Assembly (NCBI RefSeq): GCF_000425365.1
Contig: NZ_AUDH01000026.1
Coordinates: forward strand, 1-41,152
Direction of reading: 5' to 3'
Source of the DNA: Rubritepida flocculans DSM 14296
GTDB lineage: Bacteria; Pseudomonadota; Alphaproteobacteria; Acetobacterales; Acetobacteraceae
DNA: 41,152 nucleotides
The notes below the pieces were generated by a model. The model ran no database searches and was not told the origin of the DNA. It saw nothing but the letters and a program-made list of their open reading frames with translations. The translations under genes were made by a program, and so were the position numbers. This document shows positions 23,205-31,835 of this stretch, piece by piece; the first letter of the stretch is position 1, and every line of letters begins with the position of its first letter.

Positions 23205-25480
23205 CAGGCCGGCTTCCCGGCGCGGCGCAGCAGCACGGCGGCCGACAGCGCCGCGATCAGCAGCACCGCGATCTCGCCCAGCGTGTCGAGGGCACGGAAA
23301 TCGACGATGACGACATTGACCACGTTGCGCCCCTTCGCCTCCGGCACCGCGGCCTGGCCCATCCAGTCCTGGATGGCCGGCTCGAAGGGCACCGAGAGGA
23401 CTGCGAGCAGGATGGCCGTGCCGACGGCGCCGACGCCCAACGCCAGCGCCGCATCGCGCCGGCGTTCGCCAGGGCGGCGCGCATCCAGCGCATGGAAGGG
23501 CAGCCGCGCCAGGACCGCGACCAGCAGCACGATGGCCAGGATCTCGACGGTGAACTGGGTGAAGGCGAGATCGGCGGCGCCCAGCGTCAGGAACAGGATG
23601 CCGACGCCAAAGCCGACCAGGCCGGCCGCCATCACCTGGCCGAACAGCGCGCGAATCCGGCAGGCGGCCAGCGCGCCGGCGGCGATGACGGCGGCAAGGG
23701 CCAGTTGCGCCGGCGTCGCCCACAGGCCGGGCGCAGGCAGCGCGAGCCCGCCGCGCGCCGCCAGCAGCAGCCCCGCGCCGCCGAACACCAGGACAAGGCT
23801 GGCCGCAAGGTAGCGGCGCAGGCTGCCGCCCTGCACCCGGCGAGTGAGCGCGACGGCGCCGGCCGCCAGGGCGCGCATCCCGCGGCCGTAGCCCGCGTCC
23901 GGGCCGTATGCGTCGAGCCAGCGTTGGCCGGCCAGGACCGGCTGAAGGCGCTGCCAGCCGAGAAACACCAGTGCGCCAAGCGCGAGCGCGCCAAGGGACA
24001 TGGCCAGAACCAGCGCGCCGCCCTGCTTCTCGCCGAGCGAAATGCCGGTGGGTCGTCCGAGGATGGCCGCCGCCGCGGGCTCAATGATGGTGTGGTCGAC
24101 AAGCTGCGGCGCCATGCCTAGCAGCAGCCCCAACGCTCCGAGGACGAGCGGAGCGGCAAGCATCGCCATGGAGGGATCCTGCACGGCCTTCTCGGTCTCC
24201 ATCGGCGCGCCCAGAAACGGGCGCGTTGCCACCACGCCCGCCACCACCACCATCGCGGCGTTGACCACCAGCGCGACCGACGGAAGCAGGCCCGGCAGGC
24301 CGACATGCACGGTGAACAACAGATCCTTGGCCAAGGACCCGATGAAGCCCGGCGCGCCCGCCATTGACAATCCCGCGAGCAGCGCTGCGGCGGTGGTCAG
24401 CGGCATCAGGCGGCGCAGGCCGCGCAGCTGCATCGCGTCGCGCGTGCCGGCCTTCTTGTCGACGATGCCGGCAATCAGGAACAGGCTTGCCTTGTATAGC
24501 GCGTGCACCAGCAGGAAGACGACGGCGGCGGTAGCGGCGAGCGGGTCTTCGATGCCGATCAGCGTCACCAAGGTGCCCAGCGCGACCACCGTGGACCAGG
24601 CGAGCTTGCGCTTGAGGTCGCGCTCCCGTAGCGCCAGCACCGCGCCGGCCAGCATGGTGGCCGCGCCTGCGCCGACCAAGAGACCCTGCCACAGCGCCAT
24701 GTCCTGGAATGGCGGGTTGAGTCGCGCCAGCAGATACACGCCCAGCTTCACCATAGTGGCCGAATGCAGGTAGGCCGAGACCGGTGTGGGCGCCGCCATG
24801 GCGTTGGGTAGCCAGAAGTGCAGCGGCCACTGCGCGCTCTTGGCGAAGCAGCCGGCGGCGATCAGCACGACGATCCACGGCGCCAGCGGATGGTCGGCGA
24901 GGCCGCCGCCCTGCGCGAGGATCTCGGAGATCGAGAAGCTGCCGGCGGCGCGCCCGAGCAGTAGCACGCCTGCGAGCATCGCCAGCCCGCCAGCGACCGT
25001 GACCATCAGCCCCTGCTGCGCGGCACTGCGCGCCTCCGAACGATGGGCGTCAAAGCCGATGAGCAGAAAGGAGGCGAGGCTGGTGAGCTCCCAGAACACG
25101 AACAGCAGCACCAGGTCGTCGGCGAGCACGGCGCCGAGCATGGCTGCCATGAACAGCGTCAGCGTCGCGAGGAAGCGGTGCAGCAGCGCGTGCCCCGAGA
25201 GATACGACGCCGCGTAGAGGAACACGCCGGCGCCGATGCCGGTGATGAGCAGCGCGAAGAGGCGCGACAGGCCATCAAGGCGGAAGGAGAGCTCGACGCC
25301 TAGCGAGGGGATCCAGGCCAGGCGGAAGGCGGCCCCGTCCGGGAGGGTCAGCACCAACAGGAACAACGCGGCCGGCAGCACGGCCAGCCATGGCGCCGTC
25401 CACGGCCTCCGGCGCACCGCCCAGGCGACAAGCGGGACGCAGGCCAGGGTGAGCAGGGGGATTGCGATCAGCGCGACCAT
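23204..25480 (-). CDS. mrpA: Mrp-type Na+/H+ antiporter subunit A
   Basis: The 758-residue protein is a NuoL-like antiporter core (about residues 1-560) with FVFWELTSLASFLLIGFDAH and the lysine region PTPVSAYLHSATMVKLGVYLLARL. A C-terminal MbhE/DUF4040-like extension follows (about 600-758, 'FTQFTVEILAIVLLVAVLARLP', 'VNVVIVDFRALDTLGEIAVLL'). It is the first gene of the operon and the largest subunit, moving H+ in exchange for Na+ and often needed for alkali or salt tolerance. The start at 25480 begins the first hydrophobic helix; a frame extending to 25645 adds a non-conserved leader and is rejected. No strong ribosome binding site is seen. Confidence 0.94.
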   Translation of the reverse strand: MVALIAIPLLTLACVPLVAWAVRRRPWTAPWLAVLPAALFLLVLTLPDGAAFRLAWIPSLGVELSFRLDGLSRLFALLITGIGAGVFLYAASYLSGHALLHRFLATLTLFMAAMLGAVLADDLVLLFVFWELTSLASFLLIGFDAHRSEARSAAQQGLMVTVAGGLAMLAGVLLLGRAAGSFSISEILAQGGGLADHPLAPWIVVLIAAGCFAKSAQWPLHFWLPNAMAAPTPVSAYLHSATMVKLGVYLLARLNPPFQDMALWQGLLVGAGAATMLAGAVLALRERDLKRKLAWSTVVALGTLVTLIGIEDPLAATAAVVFLLVHALYKASLFLIAGIVDKKAGTRDAMQLRGLRRLMPLTTAAALLAGLSMAGAPGFIGSLAKDLLFTVHVGLPGLLPSVALVVNAAMVVVAGVVATRPFLGAPMETEKAVQDPSMAMLAAPLVLGALGLLLGMAPQLVDHTIIEPAAAAILGRPTGISLGEKQGGALVLAMSLGALALGALVFLGWQRLQPVLAGQRWLDAYGPDAGYGRGMRALAAGAVALTRRVQGGSLRRYLAASLVLVFGGAGLLLAARGGLALPAPGLWATPAQLALAAVIAAGALAACRIRALFGQVMAAGLVGFGVGILFLTLGAADLAFTQFTVEILAIVLLVAVLARLPFHALDARRPGERRRDAALALGVGAVGTAILLAVLSVPFEPAIQDWMGQAAVPEAKGRNVVNVVIVDFRALDTLGEIAVLLIAALSAAVLLRRAGKPA

Positions 25481-25779
25481 GGGACCGTGATCGCAGGGTC
25501 CGCGCGCAGTCGCAAGCGGCGTCAATCCATACGGCCCTCGTTCACATGGCGACAGCGAGAATGCCTCTTCTGCTTGCGGCGAGATCGTCAACCTCGGCTG
25601 TGGCGGCGTTCGTGGCCGGCCAGCATGCCTCACACTCGACGCCAAGCCGCCAGACGCCGGTCATTGAGCGCTGTAGCTCTATGCCACCATCCTGGGTGTT
25701 GCATTCGCCCCAATCTGCCGCTCTCTACTCGGCCCCACCCGCGCCGGCTTTTCGGCCGCGGCCGCACCACGGGGACCGC
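25481..25779. other. Spacer upstream of mrpA, left boundary of the mobile region
   Basis: These roughly 300 bases lie between the mrpA start (minus) and the trbB relic (plus). They must include the mrp promoter, but no clear promoter was identified. Open frames on either strand are short and match no family I can name, so degraded integrative-element DNA is possible. No tRNA or att-like direct repeat was recognised. Confidence 0.4.
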
Positions 25780-26318
25780 ATGTCGCTGCATCCGCTCGAG
25801 GCCGAGACAACTGCGCGGCCCGCGCGCATGCTGCGAACCGCGTTCGGCGTCCGCATTCGCACCCTCCGCGCCTCGTCCAGCGCGGAAGCCTGGATCACTC
25901 CAGCATCGTCCATCGACATCCCTCTTTCTCTTTCTCCAGAGGGGGGCGAATTCATGTCGCCAAGGGAAGGTCATTCCATGTCGCGCGACACGAGGTGATG
26001 CTGAACCCTGACGGGCGCCTGTGGATCGACCGTCTCGCGGAAGGCCTCGCCGATACGGGCCAGCGCCTCGACTTCGCCGATGGAAGCGCATCATCCGCCT
26101 CGTCGCGCATCATGTCGGCGCCGAGGTACACGCCGATCGCTCCTGCGTCTCGGCCGAGCTGCCCAAGACGGGTGAGCGCTTCGAGGGTCTGCTGCCGCCC
26201 GTTGCCGCCGCCCCAGCCTTCGCGATCCGCAAGCCCGCCGTCGCCGTCTTCACGCCGGAGTTACTATGTCGCCGCTGGCATCATGACGGCTGAGCAGGCC
26301 GCCTCGCGGCGCACCGCC
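25780..26318 (+). pseudogene. trbB: Relic of conjugal transfer ATPase gene trbB
   Basis: The N-terminal domain of the TrbB/VirB11-type conjugation ATPase can be read in three frames. 'ARPARMLRTAFG' starts near 25810. After about 150 unrelated bases, EVMLNPDGRLWIDRLAEGLA follows (from 25992). Then comes a +1 shift to [19 protein letters not shown] and [18 protein letters not shown] (about 26080-26260), and back to [17 protein letters not shown] (26262-26312). The gene ends before the Walker A segment, where terminase-like sequence of the opposite strand begins. It is therefore inactive: at least two frameshifts plus loss of the whole catalytic domain. It marks a former integrative conjugative element or plasmid. 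No other tra/trb gene is visible. Confidence 0.75.
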
Positions 26319-26687
26319 GTCGCGCGCCCGCAAGGGCGCCACCCGCTCCCGCAGTGCCAGCGTCTCCTCCAGCAGCGGATCGATGCGCCGGCGCGAGAAG
26401 CGCTTTGCCAGCTCCACGGTCGGCTGCACCGCCAGCACCGGCGCCGGCACATGGTGCAGGATGTAGCCGAGCAAGTTGTTGCCCGCCTCCGTGCCGCCGG
26501 TCTGCGCCCCATTCATGAACACCACCCGCCGCGCCGGGTGCGGCGCGGAGAGCGCGTCCATGATGGCGCGCAGATAGGGGGCGCGCGCCGTGCGCCAGGC
26601 GCCCAGCTCGGAGCAGCCGCGGCTGCTCAGGTTCCGATGCTGCTCGGCCCAGGCGGGAACGCTGAGCTGCGGCGGCGACTGGAGCAT
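26313..26687 (-). pseudogene. Truncated terminase large subunit (GpA type), 5' fragment
   Basis: About 125 codons correspond to the N-terminus of the phage terminase large subunit and align closely with the intact copy at 28940-30859. Matching stretches include MLQSPPQLSVPAWAEQHR, HPARRVVFMNGAQTGGTEAG (Walker A region) and LLGYILHHVPAPVLAVQPT. Similarity stops after RARDGG at about 26313, where the trbB relic starts on the other strand. The open frame runs on to 26250 with unrelated residues. The ATPase and nuclease centres are missing, so the product cannot package DNA. It comes from a second prophage, related to but not identical with the one to the right. Confidence 0.82.
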
Positions 26688-26712
26688 CGCCCTGGCCCGG
26701 CGGTGCGCATGG

Positions 26713-27216
26713 TTACGGGTTCGCGCCGCGGCCTCCGCCGATGCCACCTGCGGGGTCGAAGCGATCGGCGGCCTCCGTCAGCAGATCGGTGACATGCTGC
26801 TGCAGGATGGTCTGCAGCAGATGCGGGTCGACGCCGAGTTCGGCGGCGATCAGCCCGGAGACGCGAGCAGGCCAGTTCAGCGGCGCGTCGCGCATGGTGC
26901 TGCCGATCTCGTCGAGCGCGGCATTGGCCTCGGTGACATCGACCAGGCGTCGCTTGGTCTCATCCAGCGAGAGGCGCTGCGCCTCCACCTTCAGGGCAAG
27001 CTGGGCGACCTTCAGCCGGGCGAACGGTGTGCCCTCAGCGCCGTTCGCCAGGGGCGAGCGGGCAGGGTCGGCGGTTTCGGTAAGGCGTCGGCGGGTCTTG
27101 TCGATGTCACACTGGCCGTCCGGCTTGCGGGCGATGCGGTTGGTCTGCTCCGCCTTGCGCAGCGCCGTCTCGGTGATGCCGATGCGGCGGGCGGCCTCGC
27201 GGGTCGAGGGGGTCAG
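26713..27216 (-). pseudogene. Terminase small subunit of second prophage, 5'-truncated
   Basis: From LTPSTREAARRIGITETALR onward, these about 167 codons match the intact small subunit at 30864-31397. In the last 89 comparable residues I count 11 differences. The first few codons (MPE in the intact gene) are replaced by sequence of the truncated portal gene, so no proper start remains, although the frame is open upstream to 27363. The helix-turn-helix N-terminal part is otherwise preserved. It lies directly upstream of the truncated large-subunit fragment in normal terS-terL order. Confidence 0.8.
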
Positions 27217-27734
27217 CCAAACGCCAAGATGCCCTGGATGGTCGGCGTGCCGTCCACCATGCCGTTGCGCGCCGTGTCGAGGTGATCGCTCTCCAGCACC
27301 TGCAGGCGCAGGCCGATCGGATTGGCGGGCGACGGCGGCGCCAGCAGGAAGCGGACGAAGCACTCACCGCTCTCGACCACCGCCCGCATCACCAGCGCCT
27401 GCAGGCCGTAGAGGTCGAGCCGTCCCTCGGCATCGCACGCGGTGCCCTCCGCCCAGCGTTGCCAGGCGCGGCCATGCGCGTCGTCCGGCCAGCGCGTGGT
27501 GATCCCGGCGCCGACCGCGTTGCCGGTCCAGAGGTCGACGATGCGGCTGGCGTAGGGGTCGTTGCGCACGGCGTCGCGGGCACGGCGCGCCACCGTGGCG
27601 GCGGCCATGCCGACCTCGGCATTGGCGCTGCCGCCGGCGGGCGCCCAGGCGGAGGCGCGGTGGTCCTGCGCCGCGGCGTAGCCGCGCAGCGCCGCCCAGG
27701 CATCTCGAAGGCGGCGTGTCATCCGCTCGATCAC
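27213..27734 (-). pseudogene. Phage portal protein (lambda type), C-terminally truncated
   Basis: The 173 codons match the N-terminal third of lambda-type portal proteins (family length about 500). Typical stretches are VARRARDAVRNDPYASRIVD, WTGNAVGAGITTRW, SGECFVRFLL and LQVLESDHLDTARNG. The frame ends just after 'GTPTIQGI' with LAFG and a stop, at the point where small-terminase sequence starts. The portal would normally continue. It starts with GTG at 27734, in a 4-base overlap with the gpW-like gene. A functional portal ring is not expected from this fragment. Confidence 0.83.
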
Positions 27735-27967
27735 GCGCCACCCCCGCGCGCGAAGCTGGCCAGCGTCACCGAGGGCCGCCGCGCGGCGCTGTTCTCGGCG
27801 CCATGCAGCGCGGCCAGCGCCCGGCCAAGCTCGTCGAGGCTGCGGTACTCGACCGTGCGGCCGTCGAAGGCCACGCGCGTGGTACCGCCGGTGTAGGCCG
27901 CGGCCAGCGCCGCCGCGCGGCTGCCCGGAGGCTGGGCCAGCGCCCAGGCCAGGACGGCCGGGTCCAT
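27731..27967 (-). CDS. gpW-like phage head-tail joining protein
   Basis: The 78-residue protein has the gpW layout: a short N-terminal helix, then the beta hairpin 'TTRVAFDGRTVEYRSLDELGRALAAL', then a flexible tail. Homologues sit between terminase and portal genes and close the head after DNA packaging. It overlaps the upstream gene by one base (TGATG) and the portal by four. The position in the late operon supports the call; sequence similarity alone is modest because the protein is small. Confidence 0.72.
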   Translation of the reverse strand: MDPAVLAWALAQPPGSRAAALAAAYTGGTTRVAFDGRTVEYRSLDELGRALAALHGAENSAARRPSVTLASFARGGGA

Positions 27968-28575
27968 CACGCCGCCCGGAGCGTCGGCAGCGGCGCCGCC
28001 GCGTTGACGAGGTAGGACAACCCGCTGGGCGGGTTCGGCATGATCGGCGCGCCGGCCTGGTGCGTCAGCGGCGCGAAGAAGCCGTTCTCGCTGCCCGTCG
28101 TGCCGCCACCGGCCCCGCCATCCGCCGCGGCGGAGCCGAGCAGCAGCGTGTTGCCGCCGCTGAAGGCCTGGGTGGAGGTGCCGCGCACCGAGGGCGCCCC
28201 CGAGAAGCACAGCAGCAGCCACCAGACGCCGGCCGAAATCCAGCGCGGCCGCGCGAAGGGGCAGAGCGCGTTCCCAGCGACGGAGGTGTCGGCGTCCGCC
28301 AGCGGCTCCTCGATCACCGCCCCCGGCCGGCCGGCGCCATTGTCGGCGGCGAGCGCCATACGCAGGAGGCCCGCGGCGCCGGTGGTCACGCCCACCGCCA
28401 TGGCCGCGAACAGCCCCGGCCGCGCCAGCACGTAGGGCACGCAGTACAGCCGGTTCGCCGCCATCGCCACCGCGCCGCCGGCGGCGCGCGCGTGCTGCGA
28501 GGCGTAGAAGCGCCCCGAGGCATACGGCAGCATCGCCGGCGCGGGCGGCAGGTGGTGCTGGAACAGCGCGGTCAT
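27967..28575 (-). CDS. Unknown phage protein in the packaging operon
   Basis: The 202-residue protein lies between terminase and gpW genes, overlapping both neighbours (TGATG, ATGA). No known domain is recognised. It contains a Gly-rich run near residues 150-165 (ADGGAGGGTTGSENG), a Trp/Leu-rich hydrophobic stretch (ISAGVWWLLLCFSGA, about 113-127) and a Pro/Ala-rich N-terminus. Being translated with the packaging genes, it is probably a virion or assembly protein. Function unknown. Confidence 0.65.
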   Translation of the reverse strand: MTALFQHHLPPAPAMLPYASGRFYASQHARAAGGAVAMAANRLYCVPYVLARPGLFAAMAVGVTTGAAGLLRMALAADNGAGRPGAVIEEPLADADTSVAGNALCPFARPRWISAGVWWLLLCFSGAPSVRGTSTQAFSGGNTLLLGSAAADGGAGGGTTGSENGFFAPLTHQAGAPIMPNPPSGLSYLVNAAAPLPTLRAA

Positions 28576-28925
28576 GCGAGGGGCCGGATCCCGAGGGTGA
28601 GGAGCCGCTCCGCGGCCTGGTTCACCGGCGCGGCGGCGAGGCCCGAGCGCAGCCGGAGCCAGCGCCAGCCGAGCAGCAGGGTGGGCGGCAGGGTGAGCGC
28701 GCGGCCGGCGGCGACCGTCAGCACCACCTCGTTGCCGAGATGGTCGTGGAGGTCGGCCCAGGCGGCGGGCTCGCCCTCGTCGAGCGAGCCCTGCAGGGTG
28801 AGCGGGGCGTCGGTCCAGGCGGCGGGCAGCAGCAGCAGGCAGACGCCGTAGCCGACGCTGGCGACCGGCGCGCTCAGCGCCTGGCCGGCGGCGATCGTGG
28901 TGCGCACCGGGACGATGGCGGTCAT
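28572..28925 (-). CDS. Unknown small phage protein downstream of terminase
   Basis: The 117-residue protein has no recognised domain. The sequence alternates hydrophobic and small residues, suggesting a beta-rich fold ('GNEVVLTVAAGRALTLPPTLLLGWRWLRL'). It begins 14 bases after the terminase large-subunit stop and overlaps the next gene by 4 bases. A structural or assembly role is possible from position only. Confidence 0.65.
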   Translation of the reverse strand: MTAIVPVRTTIAAGQALSAPVASVGYGVCLLLLPAAWTDAPLTLQGSLDEGEPAAWADLHDHLGNEVVLTVAAGRALTLPPTLLLGWRWLRLRSGLAAAPVNQAAERLLTLGIRPLA

Positions 28926-28939
28926 GACGGTCTCCAGGA

Positions 28940-30859
28940 TCAGCGCAGCCAGCCGCCGCGCGAGGCGAGCCAGGCGCGAGGGCGAAGGGGTTCCGATCGC
29001 ATGGGCAGGACCGGAGCCGGTGCCGGTGACCCAGCGACGGGCGCCTCAGCGAGCGTGACGGGCGCATTCGCGATGTCCTCGCGCAGCCTGGCCCAGAAGC
29101 GTTCACCGTAGCGGTCCGCGCCGAGCAGCCAGAGCGCGGCGCGAGCCAGCACCGCGCAGTCCAGCGCCTCGTTCCTCTCCCTGAGCTTGGCCCATTCCTG
29201 CCGCGCGAAGCCGCGGCGATCCTTCACCGTGCGAAGCTGCTCGGCGACGAGCTGCTTCACCCACTCGGCTTCAACGCCCTGCGGCAGGTGCACCCAGCCG
29301 GGCGGGAACTCCTCGGCATCGCCCCGGCCGAGCCAGAGCCGGCGATAAAGGTCAGCCTTCCAGGTGGAGACCGAGACGGTCCAGAGCTTCAGGCCGCGGC
29401 GGAGCTTGCGGCCATCGACCAGCGCGTCCACCGGCGTCGGGCCCTGCACCGGCTGCGCCCGGTTCCAGCCCTCTACACCCTTGGTTGGGGCGACCCGCGG
29501 ATCCCGCAGTCGGCGGAGATGGCCGTAGACCGCCGCGGTGTCCCGCCCGCCGGTGTCGACGCAGGTTTTGGCGATGCGCATCGCGCCGCCGCCCTGGCGC
29601 GGCCAGTCGCGGGCCAGCAGCGTCGCCAGCGCGTCCCAGGGCTCCCGCTCGCGCGGGCTGCCGGGGATGACCAGGTGGTCCACCAGCCAGGAGGAGAACC
29701 CCTCCGCCCAGCCCCAGACGTCGCATTCGAGGCGGTCGTCCTGCACGTCCACGCCCGCGGTCAGCACCAGCGCGCCGGCAGGCACCATGCCCATGCGGAA
29801 GTCCTCCCGCCGCTCGACCAGCCGCTCCCAGTCCGGCGCCTCGCCCTGCTCCTGCCAGGTCTCGCCGAGCACCGTGTTCTTGAAGGTCTTCAGGTCCTCG
29901 GGCTTCCCCTGCGCCGCCTCCCAGTCGCGGGCGATCTGCTCCCAGGACAGCCAGCCGACCGGCGAGTAGAGCGCCGAGATGTGGAAGCCGACCGTGTGCG
30001 GGTTCTCGGCGGTGGCGGTCGGGCGCCACTGGCCGCCGGCCAGCATGGCCGTCTTGTGGTGCTCCTCGATCCCCTCGTCGCAGGCCTCGCAGTGGTAGCG
30101 GACCGAGCGCGGGTCGCCCTTCTCCCAGCGGAGCCGCTCGAACTTCAGCCACTGTGTCTCCTGGCAGTGGGGACAGGGCACGAAGTAGCGCCGCTGGTCG
30201 GAGGCCTGGTACTCCCGCTCGATCCGGCTGCGGCCGGCGATGGTCGGGGTCGAGACCAGGAAAGCCTTGCGCCGCCAGCCGAAGGTCCGGGCCCGGGCCT
30301 CGGCGAGCGCGATCGGGTCGCCCTCGCCCTCCACGTCGCCGGGATAGGCGTCGATCTCGTCTAGGAACAGGAACCGCGCCGTCATCGAGCGCAGCCCGAC
30401 CGCGCTGTTCGCCCCGGTCAGCACCAGGATGCCGCCGGGGAATTCCTTCGACAGCAGGGTATTGCCGCTGTCCCGCGCCCGGGCCGGGGCGACGCGCTCC
30501 TTGAGGGCCGGGGTCTCCTCCAGCAGCGGGTCGATGCGCTGGCGCGAGAACCGCTTGGCCAGCTCGACGGTGGGCTGCACCGCCAGCACCGGCGCCGGCA
30601 CGTGGTGCAGGATGTAGCCGAGCCAGCAGTTGCCGCTCTCGGTGGCGCCGACCTGGGCACCCTTCATGAACACGACCCGCCGCGCCGGGTGCACCGCCGA
30701 GAGCGCGTCCATCACTTCGCGCAGATACGGGGTCCGGCTGGTCCGCCAGGGCCCCGGCTCCGAGGAGGCGCGGCTGCCCAGGATCCGGTGCCGCTCGGCC
30801 CACTGCGAGACGGTGAGCTGCGGCGGCGGGCGGAGCATGCTGCCCGCGCGCCGGCGCAC
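28940..30859 (-). CDS. terL: Phage terminase large subunit (GpA family)
   Basis: The 639-residue DNA packaging motor is complete. The N-terminal ATPase has a variant Walker A KGAQVGATESGN (about 66-77) and Walker B FLFLDEIDAYP (about 165). A Cys4 cluster follows (CPHCQE ... CEACDEG, about 228-262). The C-terminal nuclease begins near LTAGVDVQDDRLECDVWGW (about 365), with further Asp in CVDTGGRDT. It cuts concatemers and pumps DNA into proheads through the portal. The start may be GTG 30859 or ATG 30838 (MLRPPPQ); the second aligns with the start of the duplicated fragment. It follows the small-subunit gene with 4 bases between. Confidence 0.93.
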   Translation of the reverse strand: MRRRAGSMLRPPPQLTVSQWAERHRILGSRASSEPGPWRTSRTPYLREVMDALSAVHPARRVVFMKGAQVGATESGNCWLGYILHHVPAPVLAVQPTVELAKRFSRQRIDPLLEETPALKERVAPARARDSGNTLLSKEFPGGILVLTGANSAVGLRSMTARFLFLDEIDAYPGDVEGEGDPIALAEARARTFGWRRKAFLVSTPTIAGRSRIEREYQASDQRRYFVPCPHCQETQWLKFERLRWEKGDPRSVRYHCEACDEGIEEHHKTAMLAGGQWRPTATAENPHTVGFHISALYSPVGWLSWEQIARDWEAAQGKPEDLKTFKNTVLGETWQEQGEAPDWERLVERREDFRMGMVPAGALVLTAGVDVQDDRLECDVWGWAEGFSSWLVDHLVIPGSPREREPWDALATLLARDWPRQGGGAMRIAKTCVDTGGRDTAAVYGHLRRLRDPRVAPTKGVEGWNRAQPVQGPTPVDALVDGRKLRRGLKLWTVSVSTWKADLYRRLWLGRGDAEEFPPGWVHLPQGVEAEWVKQLVAEQLRTVKDRRGFARQEWAKLRERNEALDCAVLARAALWLLGADRYGERFWARLREDIANAPVTLAEAPVAGSPAPAPVLPMRSEPLRPRAWLASRGGWLR

Positions 30860-30863
30860 ATGG

Positions 30864-31397
30864 TCACGCGTGCGGGTTCGGATCTCCGCTGGCGCCGCCG
30901 AGGCCTGGAGGGTCGAAGCGATCGGCGGCCTCCGAGAGCAGGTCGGTGACGTGCTGCTGCAGGATGGTCTGCAGCAGGTGCGGGTCGACGCCGAGCTCGG
31001 CGGCGATCAGCCCGGAGACGCGGGCGGGCCAGTTCAGCAGCGCATCCCGCATCGCGCCGGCGATCTCGTCGATCGTGGCATTCGCCTCGGCGACGTCGAG
31101 CAGGCGGCGCTTGTTCTCATCCAGCGCGAGGCGCTGCGCCTCGACCTTGAGGGCGAGTTGCGCGACCTTGAGCCGGGCGTACGGCGTGTCGCGGCCGGCC
31201 GCGCCCCCGCCGCCATTCGCGAGCGGCGAGCGGTGCGGGTCGGCGGTCTGGACCAGACGGCGGCGGGTCTTGTCGATGTCCCAGCGGCCGTCCGGCTCGC
31301 GGGCGATGCGGCCGCTGCCCTCGGCCTTGCGCAGCGCCGTCTCGCTGATGCCGATGCGCCTGGCCGCCTCGCGGTTCGATGGGGTCAGCTCGGGCAT
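30864..31397 (-). CDS. terS: Phage terminase small subunit
   Basis: The 177-residue protein has an N-terminal DNA-binding helix-turn-helix (SNREAARRIGISETALRKA, about 6-25), a second basic segment 'DGRWDIDKTRRRL', a central helical oligomerisation region ('RLKVAQLALKVEAQRLALDE') and a conserved C-terminus 'ELGVDPHLLQTILQQHV' that probably contacts the large subunit. It recognises phage DNA for packaging. The ATG at 31397 has GGGAGGG upstream. A 167-base divergent region separates it from a small plus-strand gene. Confidence 0.85.
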   Translation of the reverse strand: MPELTPSNREAARRIGISETALRKAEGSGRIAREPDGRWDIDKTRRRLVQTADPHRSPLANGGGGAAGRDTPYARLKVAQLALKVEAQRLALDENKRRLLDVAEANATIDEIAGAMRDALLNWPARVSGLIAAELGVDPHLLQTILQQHVTDLLSEAADRFDPPGLGGASGDPNPHA

Positions 31398-31564
31398 GGC
31401 GGCGCCCTCCCGCCGCGCGCGACGATGATGCGGGCCTCGTCAGGTTGGACAGACGGCGCGCCGGGAGGATCGCCGGCGCATGTGATCGCGCGGCACCGCG
31501 CATTCCGCGTGCGCCTCACGGGGCACGCGGTGCATCATCGCCGCGGCGTCAGCGGAGCAGCGGG

Positions 31565-31819
31565 ATGTCGCCGAAGAATCCCGAGAAGATGGTGATGGCG
31601 ACCGCGTATGCGATGGCCATGGCGGATGGCGGTGTCGGCACGCCGCGGGTGGTTCGGCTCTACGTGGACGACGCGCGAAAGGTGCTGATCGATGTGCTGA
31701 AGGCGGCGAAGCGCCAGAAATGGGAGCTGTCGGAGCTGCTCATGGCGCTCGACCCACCGAAGCCCAGGCCGCAGCCCTGGGAGAAGTATCAGGACCCGCC
31801 GCCGCGCCGCGGGCCCTGA
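31565..31819 (+). CDS. Small unknown protein, opposite to the surrounding phage genes
   Basis: The 84-residue protein begins MSPKNPEKMVMATAYAMAMA. It contains a plausible helical region 'VVRLYVDDARKVLIDVLKAAKRQKWELSELL' and ends in a Pro/Lys-rich tail. The start at 31565 has GGAG about 7 bases upstream. It is the only plus-strand gene inside the better preserved prophage, divergent from terminase and convergent with the DUF3489 gene. No domain recognised; it could be a cargo ('moron') or a regulatory gene. The balanced residue composition argues against a chance frame. Confidence 0.5.
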   Translation: MSPKNPEKMVMATAYAMAMADGGVGTPRVVRLYVDDARKVLIDVLKAAKRQKWELSELLMALDPPKPRPQPWEKYQDPPPRRGP

Positions 31820-31835
31820 GCCGTTCTGCGGGGCG

